Source of the DNA: Telopea speciosissima
Lineage: Eukaryota > Streptophyta > Magnoliopsida > Proteales > Proteaceae
Reading direction: 5' to 3'
Length of the DNA stretch: 64,000 bases
NCBI RefSeq assembly: GCF_018873765.1
Contig: NC_057925.1
Coordinates: 48,424,510-48,488,509 of the forward strand
This document shows positions 1-11,049 of the stretch, in pieces. The translations under genes and the position numbers were made by a program. The notes under the pieces are model-generated. The model did not search any database and was not told the DNA's origin. It saw nothing but the letters and a program-made list of their open reading frames with translations. Each line of letters opens with the position of its first letter. Within the stretch, counting starts at the first letter, position 1.

Positions 1-892
1 TTACCTATCCTAAAAGCCTAAGTTGTTATGTAAAGAGGCCAAACTGATATACGAAGTCGTCCAAGGTCCCAAACTTAGTCTTTGTGGTATTATTCCCTAA
101 CAGAAGATTTGCCACTTATCAAATGTTATATTTGTATTTACTGATATACACTGACATATAAATATATAATGACATGCACCCTCCAAGTAGTCTAAGGATT
201 GAGGTGTCCCTTATTAGTAGTCTTAGATTTTCATCGCTTTATTTTGCTATTTGGCAAATTGCATTTGAGCTAAAAATTGACATGTGACCTAAGACTTGGG
301 GCCTATCAGTCCACAAAATTTTCTTTTAATCGGCCTTGCTGTTTGTCAAAATTAGGTGTCTATCCTGAGTCAAATTTCAAAATCTAATTCAATCAAATAT
401 CTTCTTATGTATTGACATGCATTTCATGTATGTATTATTATGCACTCTCCCATGACCCTGGAATATAAAAAAGGTATGTTTTGTCAAGTGGTAAACTCCG
501 ATGGGATTGAAACTTGACATGTGAGTAAGGGATCTAAGAGTCTACTTGTCAACAAATTTTGAGCCTCATTTGATCTACCATGTGATAATTATTTATTTTC
601 AAATTAATAATATAGGAAAGGTTCCTACCACAAGCATGTAATCGAGGTCCCATATTGGTTTCAACTATTTCTATAAATTTAAAGTGAAAAATTTCCACCA
701 CCCATGAAGTAGGAGGGTTCACCACCATCCTAGCTAGGGTTATAATTACCTTGCCCCTACTGTACAAAGTCCATAATGCCCTCTCCACTGTCTTGATGCT
801 CATCCCAAGACACCCAGACCCATCAACGCCATGGGTTAAGGGAAACTTAGTTCTAATTTTAATGTTTCAATTGTTTTAAACCACGATTTGAT
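1..892. other. Intergenic, no gene seen
   Basis: AT-rich sequence with no coding segment I can support. Short open frames here have no recognisable domain, splice context or codon pattern. A hairpin MITE begins at 893. Confidence 0.6.
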
Positions 893-1066
893 GGATCTTT
901 ATCCCCTCCAGTTCCTTGTCCGGCCCAATTTCCCATTTTCTCTAACATGGGAGGTTGGAATGACCATTCTACCCCTACACAAACACGATGCCCCGGTGGG
1001 ATCCACCCCCTATTAGAGGAACTGGGGAACTGGGCCGGACAAGAAACTGGAGGAGATAATTTTCTT
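893..1066. mobile_element. Hairpin MITE, Mutator-like family A, copy 1
   Basis: The left end GGATCTTTATCCCCTCCAG is mirrored by the reverse complement of the right end, and the arms share a segment resembling CTTGTCCGGCCCA. The centre holds the GC-rich, mirrored block typical of this family in the window. A flanking GATTTGA occurs on both sides, so the target-site duplication is probable but imperfect. The element is non-coding. Confidence 0.75.
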
Positions 1067-1370
1067 GATTTGACTGAATAAAATTGAAAGCAGATCACTT
1101 TTAGATTCGATGTCCAGTTTGGTTTTTAAAACTATGTAATAACCTACTAGTAATTGCACATCTAGAAACCTGTGAATAATATCAAGATTATTTCTAAATA
1201 TTTACACAATGCATAGGCTTCCATCTAGTTGAAGTTTAAAGTATTATAAGATAATGCAAAATTTATCATTAACAATGATAGTGTAATTAACAATAGCTTA
1301 ATATTATTACCAAAAAACTTCCAATTTTAAAATATAAAATTAGGCCAAATATTAACAAAATGAGTTTTAC

Positions 1371-1580
1371 ATGGGTTCCGTTTGTTTTGGCATAAAATTT
1401 ACACGGCAAATTTTACTTCGTAAATATAAAAATTGTACATGTTGAAATATTTTCTACTGTTTGTTTCCATTAAAAAAAAAAACATTGAAACACTCTCAAC
1501 ATTTAAAATTTTACATCTGAAATTTTTTTAAATGAAAATTTTCAACTGGAAAATTTTAGGTCAAAACAAATGCAGCCCAT
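1371..1580. mobile_element. TIR MITE, possibly hAT-like
   Basis: About 210 bp, very AT-rich. The left terminus (ATGGGTTCCGTTTGTTTTGG) is the imperfect reverse complement of the right terminus (ATGGGCTGCATTTGTTTTGA on the minus strand). The subterminal sequence is rich in AAATTTT blocks. The terminal motif resembles hAT-type MITE ends, but the superfamily is inference because no clear 8-bp duplication is visible. Confidence 0.55.
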
Positions 1581-2505
1581 GGGAAAAAAATTAGAGAATG
1601 TGGCATGCATATGAACAAGGTTAACAATCTAACTTCTTGTAGAAAACAAAATGAGACTGAAAAATGTTAAATAAAGAAAGATTGCTAATACTCCTCCCCT
1701 CCCCTCCCCTCCCCTCCGATCCCAAGGTTCAAGTAAGTGGAATAGGCAACGGGATTGGCCTCAGTTAATCTCAATATTCTGATTCAGCCGGAATCGACAT
1801 GAACCCTAGACATCCAGAATGGATCGATCAATTTGGATCGGCAAGGATTGGGATTGGGCTCAGCCAATTCCGATTCGCATCCGCCCATTCCACTGACCTG
1901 ATTCCAATCCAACAGATTGGTCCAAATTAAATTCATATCGAACTTAGAAGCATTATCAACAAAAAAACATGAGCCAAATAAACAATAGATCTTTGAGCAA
2001 AAAGCACAACACACCCATAAAAACAATTAGAAGAACTCTCTTCAGCCTCAAAAAGCTCTCATTGTCCAGTCCCAATTTTGATTTCTTCTTACAAAATTAT
2101 CAACCACATTAAGAGAGTCCATGACAATATTCCTATATTCAACTTTAGACTTGTGGAAGGATTTAACCATTCCAGGCAATCTCTTCCTGCAAATTTCCAA
2201 CTATATGTATTGGATAAATGTGAACCTAAAAACATATATCTGAGAGGCCATTAGAGTTGCTTCCCTTGTCTTCAATCCTTCATTTTGAGCTCAACAAAAA
2301 CTTAATGTCTTGTTAAATACAGAGTAATTAACAGATAATATGGTTTGAAGCAGCTTGGAAGGAAAGAGGAGGGGGGGGGGGGTGGTGAGGTGTTTATGGT
2401 TCTTAAGAGATAAAATAGCAGAGAAATGAGTAGTGGATGCAGAGAAGGTTTTTGTGGGCCGAGTCTATGTGGGATATGGGTAGAGTAAGTACTAACAGAG
2501 GTGAA
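1581..2505. other. Intergenic; CCCCT repeat and 3' flank of gene 1
   Basis: Contains a short CCCCT pentanucleotide tract near 1695-1716 and a G homopolymer near 2371-2382. A C-to-T degenerate GATTCCGATTCGG-type sequence lies at 1780-1930. The stretch just below 2505 is the likely 3' UTR of the minus-strand gene at 2506-3211. No other gene is seen. Confidence 0.5.
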
Positions 2506-3211
2506 TTAGCGAACGGGGACTTTGATCCAACCATTAGCAAAGGCAATGGCTAAGATGACAAAGGGGGTAGACATGCCAAATATGATGATATAGGGAAGAG
2601 GTGTCTTCATTGGGTTCTCTCCTTCCCTTTCTCCTGCTGTCTGCCAATACCTGCATTTTAACAAACACTTTTAGTTCAAGAAAAGGAAAAGCAATACCGT
2701 AGTAGTAACAGGATCCACTATGCCCTAAAAGCAAATATATAACAGAGTAGAGAACAATTTAATGGATGTGGAGGTGGAAGTGAGATGGAAATGGAAATGG
2801 GTTCACTTACTGTTGTGGTTCTTCTTCTCTGGTGATGAACTTCTTCTTCTTCTCCCCAACTTGCTTTACATCTCCTTCTCCTCCACCTGACCAGAGCCAA
2901 CAGCAGGAAATTTATTAAATTTTCAAATAAAACGCAGCATCAGTCACTGAATCGATTCGATTCATGCCCAAATCCATTAAAGAATTCAGTAATCAGTATT
3001 TTAGTGTAGAATTTTTCCTCTTACCTATATTGGCATGAATCTTGAAACGCTGAAGAACCATCTGTCTCCTATTTGGAATTGGCTTGGGAGAGTGAAGAGG
3101 AATTGCAGAGGGATAACGAAACGATGAAGATGAGGGTGAAGATGGGTTGGTTGGACGCTGGAACGAAGGAATCAGAGCGTGAGAAGCAGAGATGCTCACT
3201 CTTGCTGCCAT
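2506..3211 (-). CDS. Small predicted chloroplast one-helix membrane protein (3 exons)
   Basis: The model joins 3025-3211, 2811-2886 and 2506-2650 on the minus strand. All introns are GT..AG, phases agree, and the total is 408 nt, giving 135 residues plus stop. The first ~60 residues are rich in Ser, Pro, Arg and hydroxylated residues with few acids, as in a chloroplast transit peptide. A charged KKKKFITREEEP stretch follows, then YWQTAGEREGENP. Near residues 108-128 there is one hydrophobic helix (PYIIIFGMSTPFVILAIAFA) followed by a short basic tail. This suggests a thylakoid or envelope single-pass protein. I do not recognise the family with certainty. The conserved look of the last 47 residues and the clean splicing argue for a real gene. 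The Met at 3211 is the only start giving a transit-like N-terminus. Confidence 0.82.
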
Positions 3212-3285
3212 TTGATTTCCACACCTTTTCTTCTTCTTCTTCTTATCGCTTTACCCATCACACATCTTATACTTCAGAATTTTGA

Positions 3286-3293
3286 TATTTATA
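3286..3293 (-). promoter_or_regulatory. TATA box of the plastid-protein gene
   Basis: On the minus strand the sequence reads TATAAATA, about 75 bp upstream of the start codon at 3211. A purine-rich AAG-repeat leader lies between them. Position and sequence fit a plant core promoter; no experimental start site is known from sequence alone. Confidence 0.5.
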
Positions 3294-3924
3294 GGCGTTG
3301 TGGACACTTTTGACCTTGTTATGAACTTATAATATCGAGAAAATGATCAACAAAGGTAATAGGATGAAAATTGTTATCGGCCGAGACCGCTACCAGTTAC
3401 CGATACCTGATCGATGTGAATAGGAATATAGGATATCCATTTTAAAGATAATTCTGCTCTTCTTAGTGGGTGAAGTACCTAATCTACCCTTTTAAGTAAA
3501 ACACCCTTAAACCCAATAAATTTTCATCGTTTAGTTCTACGAAATCGCTTCTTGCAATTCAAACATTTATTCATCCAACAGGTGGCTACTTTTATAATAA
3601 AACAGAGGTCTTCTTCAACCTCTCTTCCAAAAACGCAAATCCTGCACCACTCTTAATATGTTTCTTTCTTTTTTAATGTTCCTGAATTTGCAGGTCTTCA
3701 TCTTCTTCATGATATTTTGATATATTCTTTTTTTAAACTTCCATCTTGCAAATTGGGGACCCTACACAAACACAAACACAAACAGAAGAAGATTTTTTTT
3801 ATGCAATTGCAGCGGCTTGTGGCGGGGTTGGGGTATTCAATTATAGTATATTTTTTTATTTTTCACCTCTGCCCTTTTTCTCTCTCTCTCTCTCTCTCTC
3901 AAGTTTCAATTTTCTCTGGGACAT

Positions 3925-4380
3925 ATGACGTCAACAGCGGAGAACCAATTAAAACCAGCGACAGGGTATCCACCGGCGGCAACTTCAAGCTACCACTCCA
4001 TCAGCGATTACCCAAACAACAACGCAGGCACAACTTACCCATACACAACTCCACCGCTAGGGCCAAGCCCATACTACAACCCATCCTCCTACGGCTACGA
4101 CCAGCAGCGTCGACGCGCCACCTTCCTCCGCCGTTGGATAATCATAACCATAGCGTTGGTTGTTATCAATGGTTGCATCACTTTCTTCGCTTGGTGACTT
4201 GGGTTAGGTTTAAATCCGGGCTACGGAGGACGAGGAGGCATTGGATTTCTGTTTTCAGTAGAAACGTCAGTGTCTCGTTTTCATCCAACTCTCGGGTTGG
4301 GTCGTTGTCCGGTAGATCCAGAGGATGTGACGTTTATCTATGAGTCGAAGATGTCTTATTTTTCAGGTTAATCAGTTATA
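3925..4380 (+). pseudogene. Broken NHL / LEA-2 family gene, N-terminal part
   Basis: From 3925 a 90-residue frame reads as the N-terminus of an NDR1/HIN1-like protein. It has a cytosolic Pro/Tyr/Ser-rich region (PPLGPSPYYNPSSYGYD), a basic RRRATFLRRW stop-transfer motif, then one membrane helix (WIIITIALVVINGCITFF). In the family this is followed by an extracellular LEA-2 domain of about 150 residues. Here a TGA ends the frame right after the helix. Weak LEA-2-like coding seems to continue in another frame to about 4380, ending at another stop. It is therefore a truncated, frameshifted copy. A CT-microsatellite at 3880-3900 precedes it. Family assignment rests on composition and topology and is moderately sure. 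Confidence 0.6.
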
Positions 4381-4522
4381 GGGATTTCTCTGGTAGTGGG
4401 TGTTGGATGCACTAGACGCAAATGGTAGCAGCGGGAGGGGGAGCCCAGGGACAGGGGCAGGGCCTCACAGGAGTGGTGGCGAGAGAGATGGAGCAGAGAG
4501 GGGGCGGGGTGAGTTGCAGGTG

Positions 4523-4860
4523 GAGACAATGGGGCCATGTCGGACCTGCTGTCGAAGCATCTCTCCATCTTCTCCATAAAGAACGTTCTCTCCCTCCACG
4601 TCCTCCTTGACTACTTGGGCACCAAGAAGCTCCACCAAATCACTAACGACACTGCTCTCTCAACCACCATGTATCAGGCCACCGGTTCTGCTCCTGGATC
4701 CTCGGGGTTCGTTAACATTACAGATCTCAAAGGCGGCAAGGTTGGCTTTGATCCTAAGCAAAACGATGGGAAGCTCAACGCTTACTTCCTCAAGTCCGTG
4801 AAGGAGAAGGAGATCCCTTCAACATCTTTGTCATCCAGATCAATAGCATTTTTTCGTTTT
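4523..4860 (+). pseudogene. Fasciclin-like arabinogalactan (FLA) FAS1-domain fragment
   Basis: The frame from about 4523 encodes part of a FAS1 domain typical of FLA1/FLA8/FLA10-type cell-wall adhesion proteins. It reads DNGAMSDLLSKHLSI, then LSLHVLLDYLGTKKLHQIT, GSSGFVNITDLKGGKVGF and DGKLNAYFLKSVKE. Signal peptide, AGP-type Pro/Ala/Ser regions, the second FAS1 domain and the GPI signal are all missing. Near 4815-4820 the reading frame shifts: the expected IPxNIxVIQI end of the domain (FNIFVIQINSI) continues in a different frame. Upstream sequence at 4420-4520 is GC-rich without FLA homology that I can see. It is a non-functional fragment. Confidence 0.85.
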
Positions 4861-5086
4861 GGTTTTGTATTTTTTAATGTAAAGGGTATTATAATCAAAA
4901 GAATTTTAGAGATTAACACCGTTCAAAAATGGGTAACGGTTAATATTATGGTACTCAGTGGGTGTACTGTAAAATACACGCAAACGTCAGGGGGTGACAT
5001 TGATAATTTCCCTGTTTTTTAATTGCAAGTTGCAACATCGTGCTGAGAATGTTTCGAAACTCAGTTTCAAAATTTTGATAACTTTT

Positions 5087-5325
5087 CTAGAAAAATTTGT
5101 TTACAATGAGTACAAATTCCACAGGGGAAATTCTACTCCCGCTTTGTTTCGGTCTTGGAGATCGATTTCTTTCCTTCGCGAGTTCTTGAAGATGTCTAAC
5201 GATAACAACAGAATCAACCCTCTTTGGCTGAGACAACTTAGATAGATCCGCATGAACCATATTAACCGATGAAAATGGATCTTCATCGACCAACATGACT
5301 CTCTTTTATTCGTTAGGAATTTCAA
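5087..5325 (-). pseudogene. Unidentified coding-like fragment
   Basis: The minus strand holds an open stretch including DEDPFSSVNMVHADLSKLSQ and a basic tail. The composition looks like protein rather than chance, and it lies between two other decayed gene pieces. I do not recognise the family. No start, splice or stop context supports an intact gene. Confidence 0.3.
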
Positions 5326-5339
5326 TCATTCACCATTAA

Positions 5340-5825
5340 TTGCTTTCTTTGTTGACTGGATTTTCTTGACCGAAAGCTTGACCAAGATTTTGTGCATCAC
5401 CGTGGTTGAAGGGTTGGCCGATTGGTGTTGGATCAGGTCTCCCGTTCTGGCCTTGATATGATCATTCCAAGGGTACCTTAGGTGGATTCAGCTGACCTCC
5501 ATTTGGCCTTTGGTTAAAGTCAATATTTTTTCAACCATCATTAGTAATCCCATTTGTTGATCGTCCATATGGGGGTGAATTTGGATATCCCCCAACTGGG
5601 ACTGTATTTGAACTTGAAAGAGGTGAATTAACTACTTGTGGAACAAACTACCCATGAACACCATATGCATTCGTCGTTTCAAGTGGCGACATACTGTGTG
5701 GATGCTGAAGTGCCATGCCCCTGGTTGGTTAATTTCCTCCTGGTTGGCTAGATGTTTTGGCATGGCTTGTCTGGTTAACAGATGGAGCATTACATCTTTC
5801 TGTATGGCCGAAAAACTGAACTAAT
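5340..5825 (-). pseudogene. Unidentified Asn/Pro/Gln-rich coding fragment with in-frame stops
   Basis: Read on the minus strand, one frame stays protein-like for about 150 codons with only about four in-frame stops. Visible pieces are NQTSHAKTSSQPGGN, GGYPNSPPYGRSTNG, FNQRPNGGQLNPPKVP and GQPFNHGDAQNLGQAFG. Such Asn/Gln/Pro/Gly composition is common in low-complexity regions of nuclear or RNA-binding plant proteins, but the parent gene is unknown to me. The stops mark it as decayed. Confidence 0.4.
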
Positions 5826-6029
5826 TACGTTTTGACCTATGCGGAATTGATTCCAATTATGCGGTTGTGATTCAGGCGCAACTAGGATCGTCAACTTGTC
5901 AAAACGGGTTTGTTGCTAGTTGTTAGACTGGGTTACCACAACGACCAACTGACAGATATCATCAATTGCATGACGAAGAAGTCCTTGCACAACAGTGACC
6001 AACTGGTATATTTATGTCAACTTTTGATG

Positions 6030-6265
6030 GGAAAAAAAAATTCTCTACAGTGCACTGATCTGGTGGTGCACTACAATGCGGATTTGAGAGTTCGACACGT
6101 GGATCAGTGTGACATCCAATGATGCCGAGTTCAAGAAGAAAAAAAAAGTAAAACAAAATTGGGTCAATCGAGTTTGCACAGTTGGATGAAGCATCATCCA
6201 CGTATCGTGCTCTCAAGCCTGCACTGCAATGCACGCCAAATCGATGCATTGCAGAGGATTTTAAT
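6030..6265. mobile_element. Imperfect hairpin element
   Basis: Two arms of about 80 bp (near 6032-6115 and 6180-6262) are imperfect reverse complements: left ATTCTCTACAGTGCACTGAT and GATTTGAGAGTTCGACACGT pair with the right arm's reverse complement ATCCTCTGCAATGCATCGAT and GCTTGAGAGCACGATACGT. The spacer is short and AT-rich. This is a MITE-like foldback with no coding capacity. Confidence 0.6.
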
Positions 6266-6519
6266 CAGCCTCCTAACCCATTGCTAGTTGAAATTGGCCC
6301 TTGTTGGACATCTTCAGCAACAAGGTTAGATCCCCTGGAATTCTACACATCAACCTCTTCAGAGTTTCGTATGCTTCTCCTTGTATTCATTACAATTGCC
6401 TGGACTGTTCACTGGGCGTGCCAAAAAGTGTTAGTGACAATTTCAGTAACTAACCTATTATTGGATGCATGGGCATGCCGGAGTCGTAAAGACTCAAAAG
6501 ATATAATATGATGAAAATT

Positions 6520-7600
6520 GTTAATTTGGCTTCTTCCAAGAGAGATGTGAGTTGTTCTCCTACCTCGATTGCTCCAAGGACTTTTGTATGAATATGAACT
6601 ATAATGCCAGGATATTTGAGGGAAAAGAAACATGAGAGCAAAGGTAATTGAGGATGGAATTGAATTGGTCGTTCATTGAAAAGATCGAGTACATGAAAAT
6701 GATCCCTGGAAGAGATTGTTGCACTAAGAAACCTAGAAACTATGGTTAACCTAATCTTACTCCTACTCCTAATGTAAAAGTAAAAGATAAGTAATTCAAG
6801 TTCGAAAACGCTAATTGGTCATGTAGCCCCTGCCAATATGGTAGCCAATGAAAATGCATGCAAATTGGTTTGGATGCAATTTTCGATTTCACTCGGAGCT
6901 GAATGGTCTTTCCGTGCACAATAAAAACATTGGTTTGTGTCTAAACGCAGGAACCACGTTAAACCACACAACCAATTAACGTTCTTTTCCCTTTTTTTTT
7001 TTCTTTGGGAGGAAGAATGTCATTCGATTGCGTAACACATGCCGCCCTTACACCCAGAACAAGGGACTCGAGTAATGCCCATCGCATCCCTTGAAAAGAT
7101 GAAATGACCATAAATGTGGCGGTCATTAATTTCACATGCCCATGTGTCCCTATGTCTGGACACAGGGGCGATGTGCGCTGCGCGTTATCCTTCCTTTTTT
7201 CTTTTTATGAAAAATGATGTTTTGAACTGAAAATGATGCGGATACAACTCAATATCACCAGTCGGTAACTCGGTATCCATACCGATAGAGATGACCGACC
7301 AATACTATCACCAATAACATAAACAAAGTCCATGAGATTTTCTCTTAATAAAGATCTACTCAACCTTCTGCCGACTCCTAAAATTTCTTCGCCCTCTCAT
7401 CTAATTCCAATTTTAATTGGTGGATGGGGGACGAGAAAGCACTACAAGATAATGACACGTTGCAATGATATTATTGAAGAAGAACATTGTCATTGTTGAA
7501 GAAGAATTCAAGATTAAACTTGTTACTAAAGAAAGAGTGTAGAGGATTCACATTAAATACTATACTCACTCTTTCACCCTCTTAATTACTTACACTGGAG
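6520..7600. other. Intergenic, with a degenerate TIR element near 7015-7185
   Basis: No gene is seen. Around 7015-7185 a GC-richer block includes the small palindrome TGTCTGGACACAGG and resembles sequence at 39195-39352. It is probably a decayed MITE. Near 7255-7310 there is a CGGTATCCATACCGATAG tract of the window-wide CGGTATCGG-type repeat. Confidence 0.4.
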
Positions 7601-7658
7601 ATTTGGAGCTTGGAGGGGATCACTACTCTACTCTCACCACCTCTCGAACCCGTCAACA

Positions 7659-8584
7659 ATGGCGGACAAGGTCCTCTCTCTCTCTCTCTCTCTCTCGCTC
7701 GCAAAGCCTATGTTCACCTGTTTATATGACATATTCGGTTTCGTTTTGTTGTCTGGTTCATTCAAAAACAGAGAAAGAGAAATAAAAGCTGCTTCTTTTT
7801 TTGTTTTTTGGATTCTGTTTGCAGGTGTACACGATAGTGATGCAGGTTGATCTTAACTGCCCACTCTGCTACAAGAAGATTAAGAAAACCCTCAGCAGAT
7901 ACCGTGGTGAGTCACCTCATCTCATCACATCACATCACATCTATTCTTTGATCATCTTCTTCCTTTATTCCTTAATTCTTCTCATCTCTTTCAATTTTGT
8001 AAATTTTTGAAAAAATTGTTTCCATTACAGAGAGATATCAAATACAAAAAGAGGTATTCGATGAGAAACAGAACACCGTCACCATCAGTGGCCTCTTCTG
8101 CCCCAATAAACTCTCTAAAAAGCTCTGCTACACAGCTAGTGAATCCATTAAGGGCATCAAAATCCTCGAGAAAAACCCTTCAGAGCCGAGTAAACTCAAA
8201 CCCTCCAATCCCGATCCACCACCGCCTACGGCCGCCGCCGACCCTCCCAAGAAGGTTACTTTTGTGGTTCCTCTGCTTGAATCTGATCCACCCAAACTTA
8301 AGCCAGTCCCGGCCCCCAAAGAACCCGATCCAAAACCGATCAAAACACCTGAATCGACTCCAGCAGTTCCTGAACTGGCCTATCCACCGGTCCAACCGAT
8401 AGGTGTGCGTTATGAGGGGTATGGATGGGGACCGTATCATCAAGGTTATGGATGGCCACCGCCATACTATGATGGATATGATAGACCGCAACGAGGGTAT
8501 GATGGGTATGGGAGGCAGCGTTACATAAGCCCCTGCTGGCAATACTTTAGCGAAGAGGACCCAAATTCATGTACCATCATGTGA
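7659..8584 (+). CDS. Pi21-like HMA-domain protein, predicted prenylated (3 exons)
   Basis: Exons 7659-7670, 7825-7906 and 8031-8584 give 648 nt, or 215 residues plus stop. Exon 1 encodes only MADK, as is usual in this family, and the downstream protein begins VYTIVMQVDLNCPLCYKKIK. Residues ~5-75 form a heavy-metal-associated (HMA) domain with a CPLC metal-site motif and the KQNTVTISG strand. A long Pro/Lys-rich linker follows, then a Tyr/Gly/Pro-rich tail (YEGYGWGPYHQGYGW) and the C-terminus CTIM, a CaaX prenylation signal. Family knowledge: HMA proteins with CaaX boxes bind metal ions or act as signalling adaptors at membranes, and rice Pi21 of this type affects blast resistance. The first donor (AAG|GTCCTC) is weak and is followed by a CT microsatellite, but the phases and N-terminus support it. 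Confidence 0.88.
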
Positions 8585-8759
8585 TGCTTGATCGGCCCTA
8601 CCTTTGTCAGGTTCAACTTCTGAATCGGATGGTTGGTTCGAGTTAATTTGATCGGTCTAGAGTCATGTTGGATATTGTTGGGATCGTTGGATTTTCTGTA
8701 ATTAGAATAACTATACTATAATGGGTAGAAGAAAAGTGAATAGAAATTGTAATTTTATG

Positions 8760-8765
8760 AATAAA
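8760..8765 (+). terminator. Polyadenylation signal of the Pi21-like gene
   Basis: AATAAA lies 175 bp after the stop codon at 8584, in AT-rich sequence preceded by TTGTAATTTT. It is a plausible near-upstream element for 3' end formation. Confidence 0.45.
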
Positions 8766-8769
8766 AGTG

Positions 8770-9560
8770 TATTTATAATTAATTCACAAGCATAGTTTAA
8801 AAAATCGGAATTGGATTGGTCAAATTATGTCGATTTGGAGTGAAATTATGCTCAGATGTGCGCAACCAACCTCGCCGTTCAAATGGCATCTCAATCACGT
8901 ATCGACCTTTGGGGGTGCGTCAGACATCATCAGGGGTGCATTGGAGAAGAGCCGGATCCCTTTCTCTCGTACTCTACCGTTGTTTGTTTGGCTTTTGATT
9001 GGCAGGTTCTCGATATTGTCGAGAGCTCTCTCCCATAAAGTATATGGACAATGCATATTTAATACGTGAGCAAAAATGGAGTTTTCAAAAAGTCAAGTCA
9101 CTTAATGCAGCCTTTATTGAAGGTTATATTTGAAAATCTCTTTTTAAACCTGCATTAATTGCAAAATTAAATCTATTTAAGAATAAAATAAAAAGTAAAA
9201 ATGTAAAATTACAATATTACAGTAAGCAAACACATATGATACTAGTGAAACCAATTACATAACACCACCCAAAATAAGTTCGGAGTCTAAAACCAAACTT
9301 TCTTAGGGTTTCATGGTTGGTTGGACCACTTAATCTAGATGCTGTGATTTAAAGAAAGGAGACTTATGGTTGTCCATTCCATCGAGAATCCATTTAGATT
9401 CAAAGAGGGAGAATGATAGACGCCCAACAACCTCAACTCTCAATTCCTTCTTCTTTACACACCCTTATTCCTTAATCCTTATACAGCCTCAACAACAACA
9501 CTAACCAATAATCCTTTTTCTTCATTGAATTCACTCTGACGGATCTATACAATGTTACAA
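8770..9560. other. Intergenic, nothing clear
   Basis: AT-rich sequence without recognisable domains or splice-consistent exons. Near 8830-9000 three overlapping short frames exist on the plus strand but none resembles a protein family I know. Confidence 0.4.
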
Positions 9561-10807
9561 AGATAGCCTTGTGGCAAAGGTAATCTCATAGAAGTAAGAC
9601 ATTGACTATGAGTAGACATATTTGCTTATGTTGCATGTCTTAGCATTGCTCACAGTCTATTAGTGGTTCTTTATGTCTGTCATTGGCTGTTACTTCCAAT
9701 AGATGTTAAGAATGCATTTCTCAATGGTGTTTTTGAAGGAAAAAGTATACATACAGCCACCACCAGATCATGATCATCATCCTCACCATGTATGTCACCT
9801 ACATCGAGTATTGTATGGTCTTAAATAGACCCTCTATATTTGGTTTGTGACGTTCAATAACACTTTGCATTAGTTCTCAGATCAACTTATGTTAAAGTAG
9901 AAACACACTTAGCTTCTGAGGCATAGCGGGCTACTCGTTTAGGGCTCTGCTCAAGGTGCAACATGTACACCAAGGGCATATGACAATGCCCTTGTTATTC
10001 ACAAATCTAATAAAGGCACCAATCTTATTTTGCTACATGTGGATGATATGATTATCTCGGGCGATGATTCTGTTGGCATCTCATAACTAAAGCATTCTTT
10101 CATCGGTAATTTGAAATGAAGGATCATGAATCTCTTAACTATTTCTTAGGTCTCAGGGTCTCATCTAGATCTTAATGGATACTATCTCTCTTAGGCAAAA
10201 TATGCATCTAATCTACTATCCCGTGTCGAGTTGACTGACAACAAGACAACTCCTACTCCTCTCGAGACAAATGTTCGGTTGATTCCTATTGATGACACTA
10301 TTCTTTACGATGCAATTCTCTATCCCCGGTTAATGATGACTCTTGTCTATCGCACAATTACTCATCCCAATATTGCTTATTCAGCTCATTATGTTGCAGT
10401 GCTTCATACTTTGCGATATGTCAAAGGCATGCTATTTCATGGTCTACATTTTTCTATTCACTCATCGCTAGCGTTATATTATGCCTATTCTAATGTTGAT
10501 TGGGCTGGATACCCCACTGGTCGATGATCCACTAGGCTATGGCTTCTTTTTAGGGGATTATCTTATCTCTTGGTGCAGCAAGAAACAAAATGTTACATCT
10601 CGCTCTAACACTGGGGTAGAGTATCGTGTCATCGCAAATACAACCTCTGAACTTCTTAGGTTACATTAACTATTCGAAGACATGGGAGGTTACACATTCC
10701 AGTGCTACTATTATTCACTGTAATGATAGAAGTGCTATCTAAATTGCTCACAATGATGTTTTTCATGAATGCACTAAACATATAAAGAATATTGTCACTT
10801 GTGCATC

Positions 10808-10926
10808 AACATCTTGCTCGTGGTATCCGGCATTCCACGGTCCCAAAAGTCAGTTAACCTTTTGGGATTGGTGTGTGGTTTGTGTGATTACACTTTCATC
10901 AAAAAAAAAAAACATCTTGCTCGTGG
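10808..10926 (+). mobile_element. Short SINE-like retroposon with 16-bp target-site duplication
   Basis: The sequence 10824-10910 ends in a poly(A) run and is bracketed by two perfect copies of AACATCTTGCTCGTGG (10808-10823 and 10911-10926). The body includes TTAACCTTTTGGGATTGG, then GTGTGGTTTGTGTGATTAC. Related copies lie at 55835-55900 and, on the minus strand, at 60687-60838. Poly(A) plus long duplication is the signature of target-primed reverse transcription. It interrupts the copia RNase H region, so it is younger than that element. Confidence 0.85.
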
Positions 10927-11049
10927 CACTCTTCATGTTTTACTATTTACCTCTTCTAATTAGACTGTCAACGTCTTCACCAAATTTCATCTCCCACAAC
11001 ACTTTGGTACTTTGTTTCCAAAATTAAGTTGGGAGCGACTCTTCCACGG

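Noticed and set aside
8128-8542. Minus-strand frames opposite the Pi21-like gene
   Set aside because: Antisense shadows of the Pro-rich coding exon.
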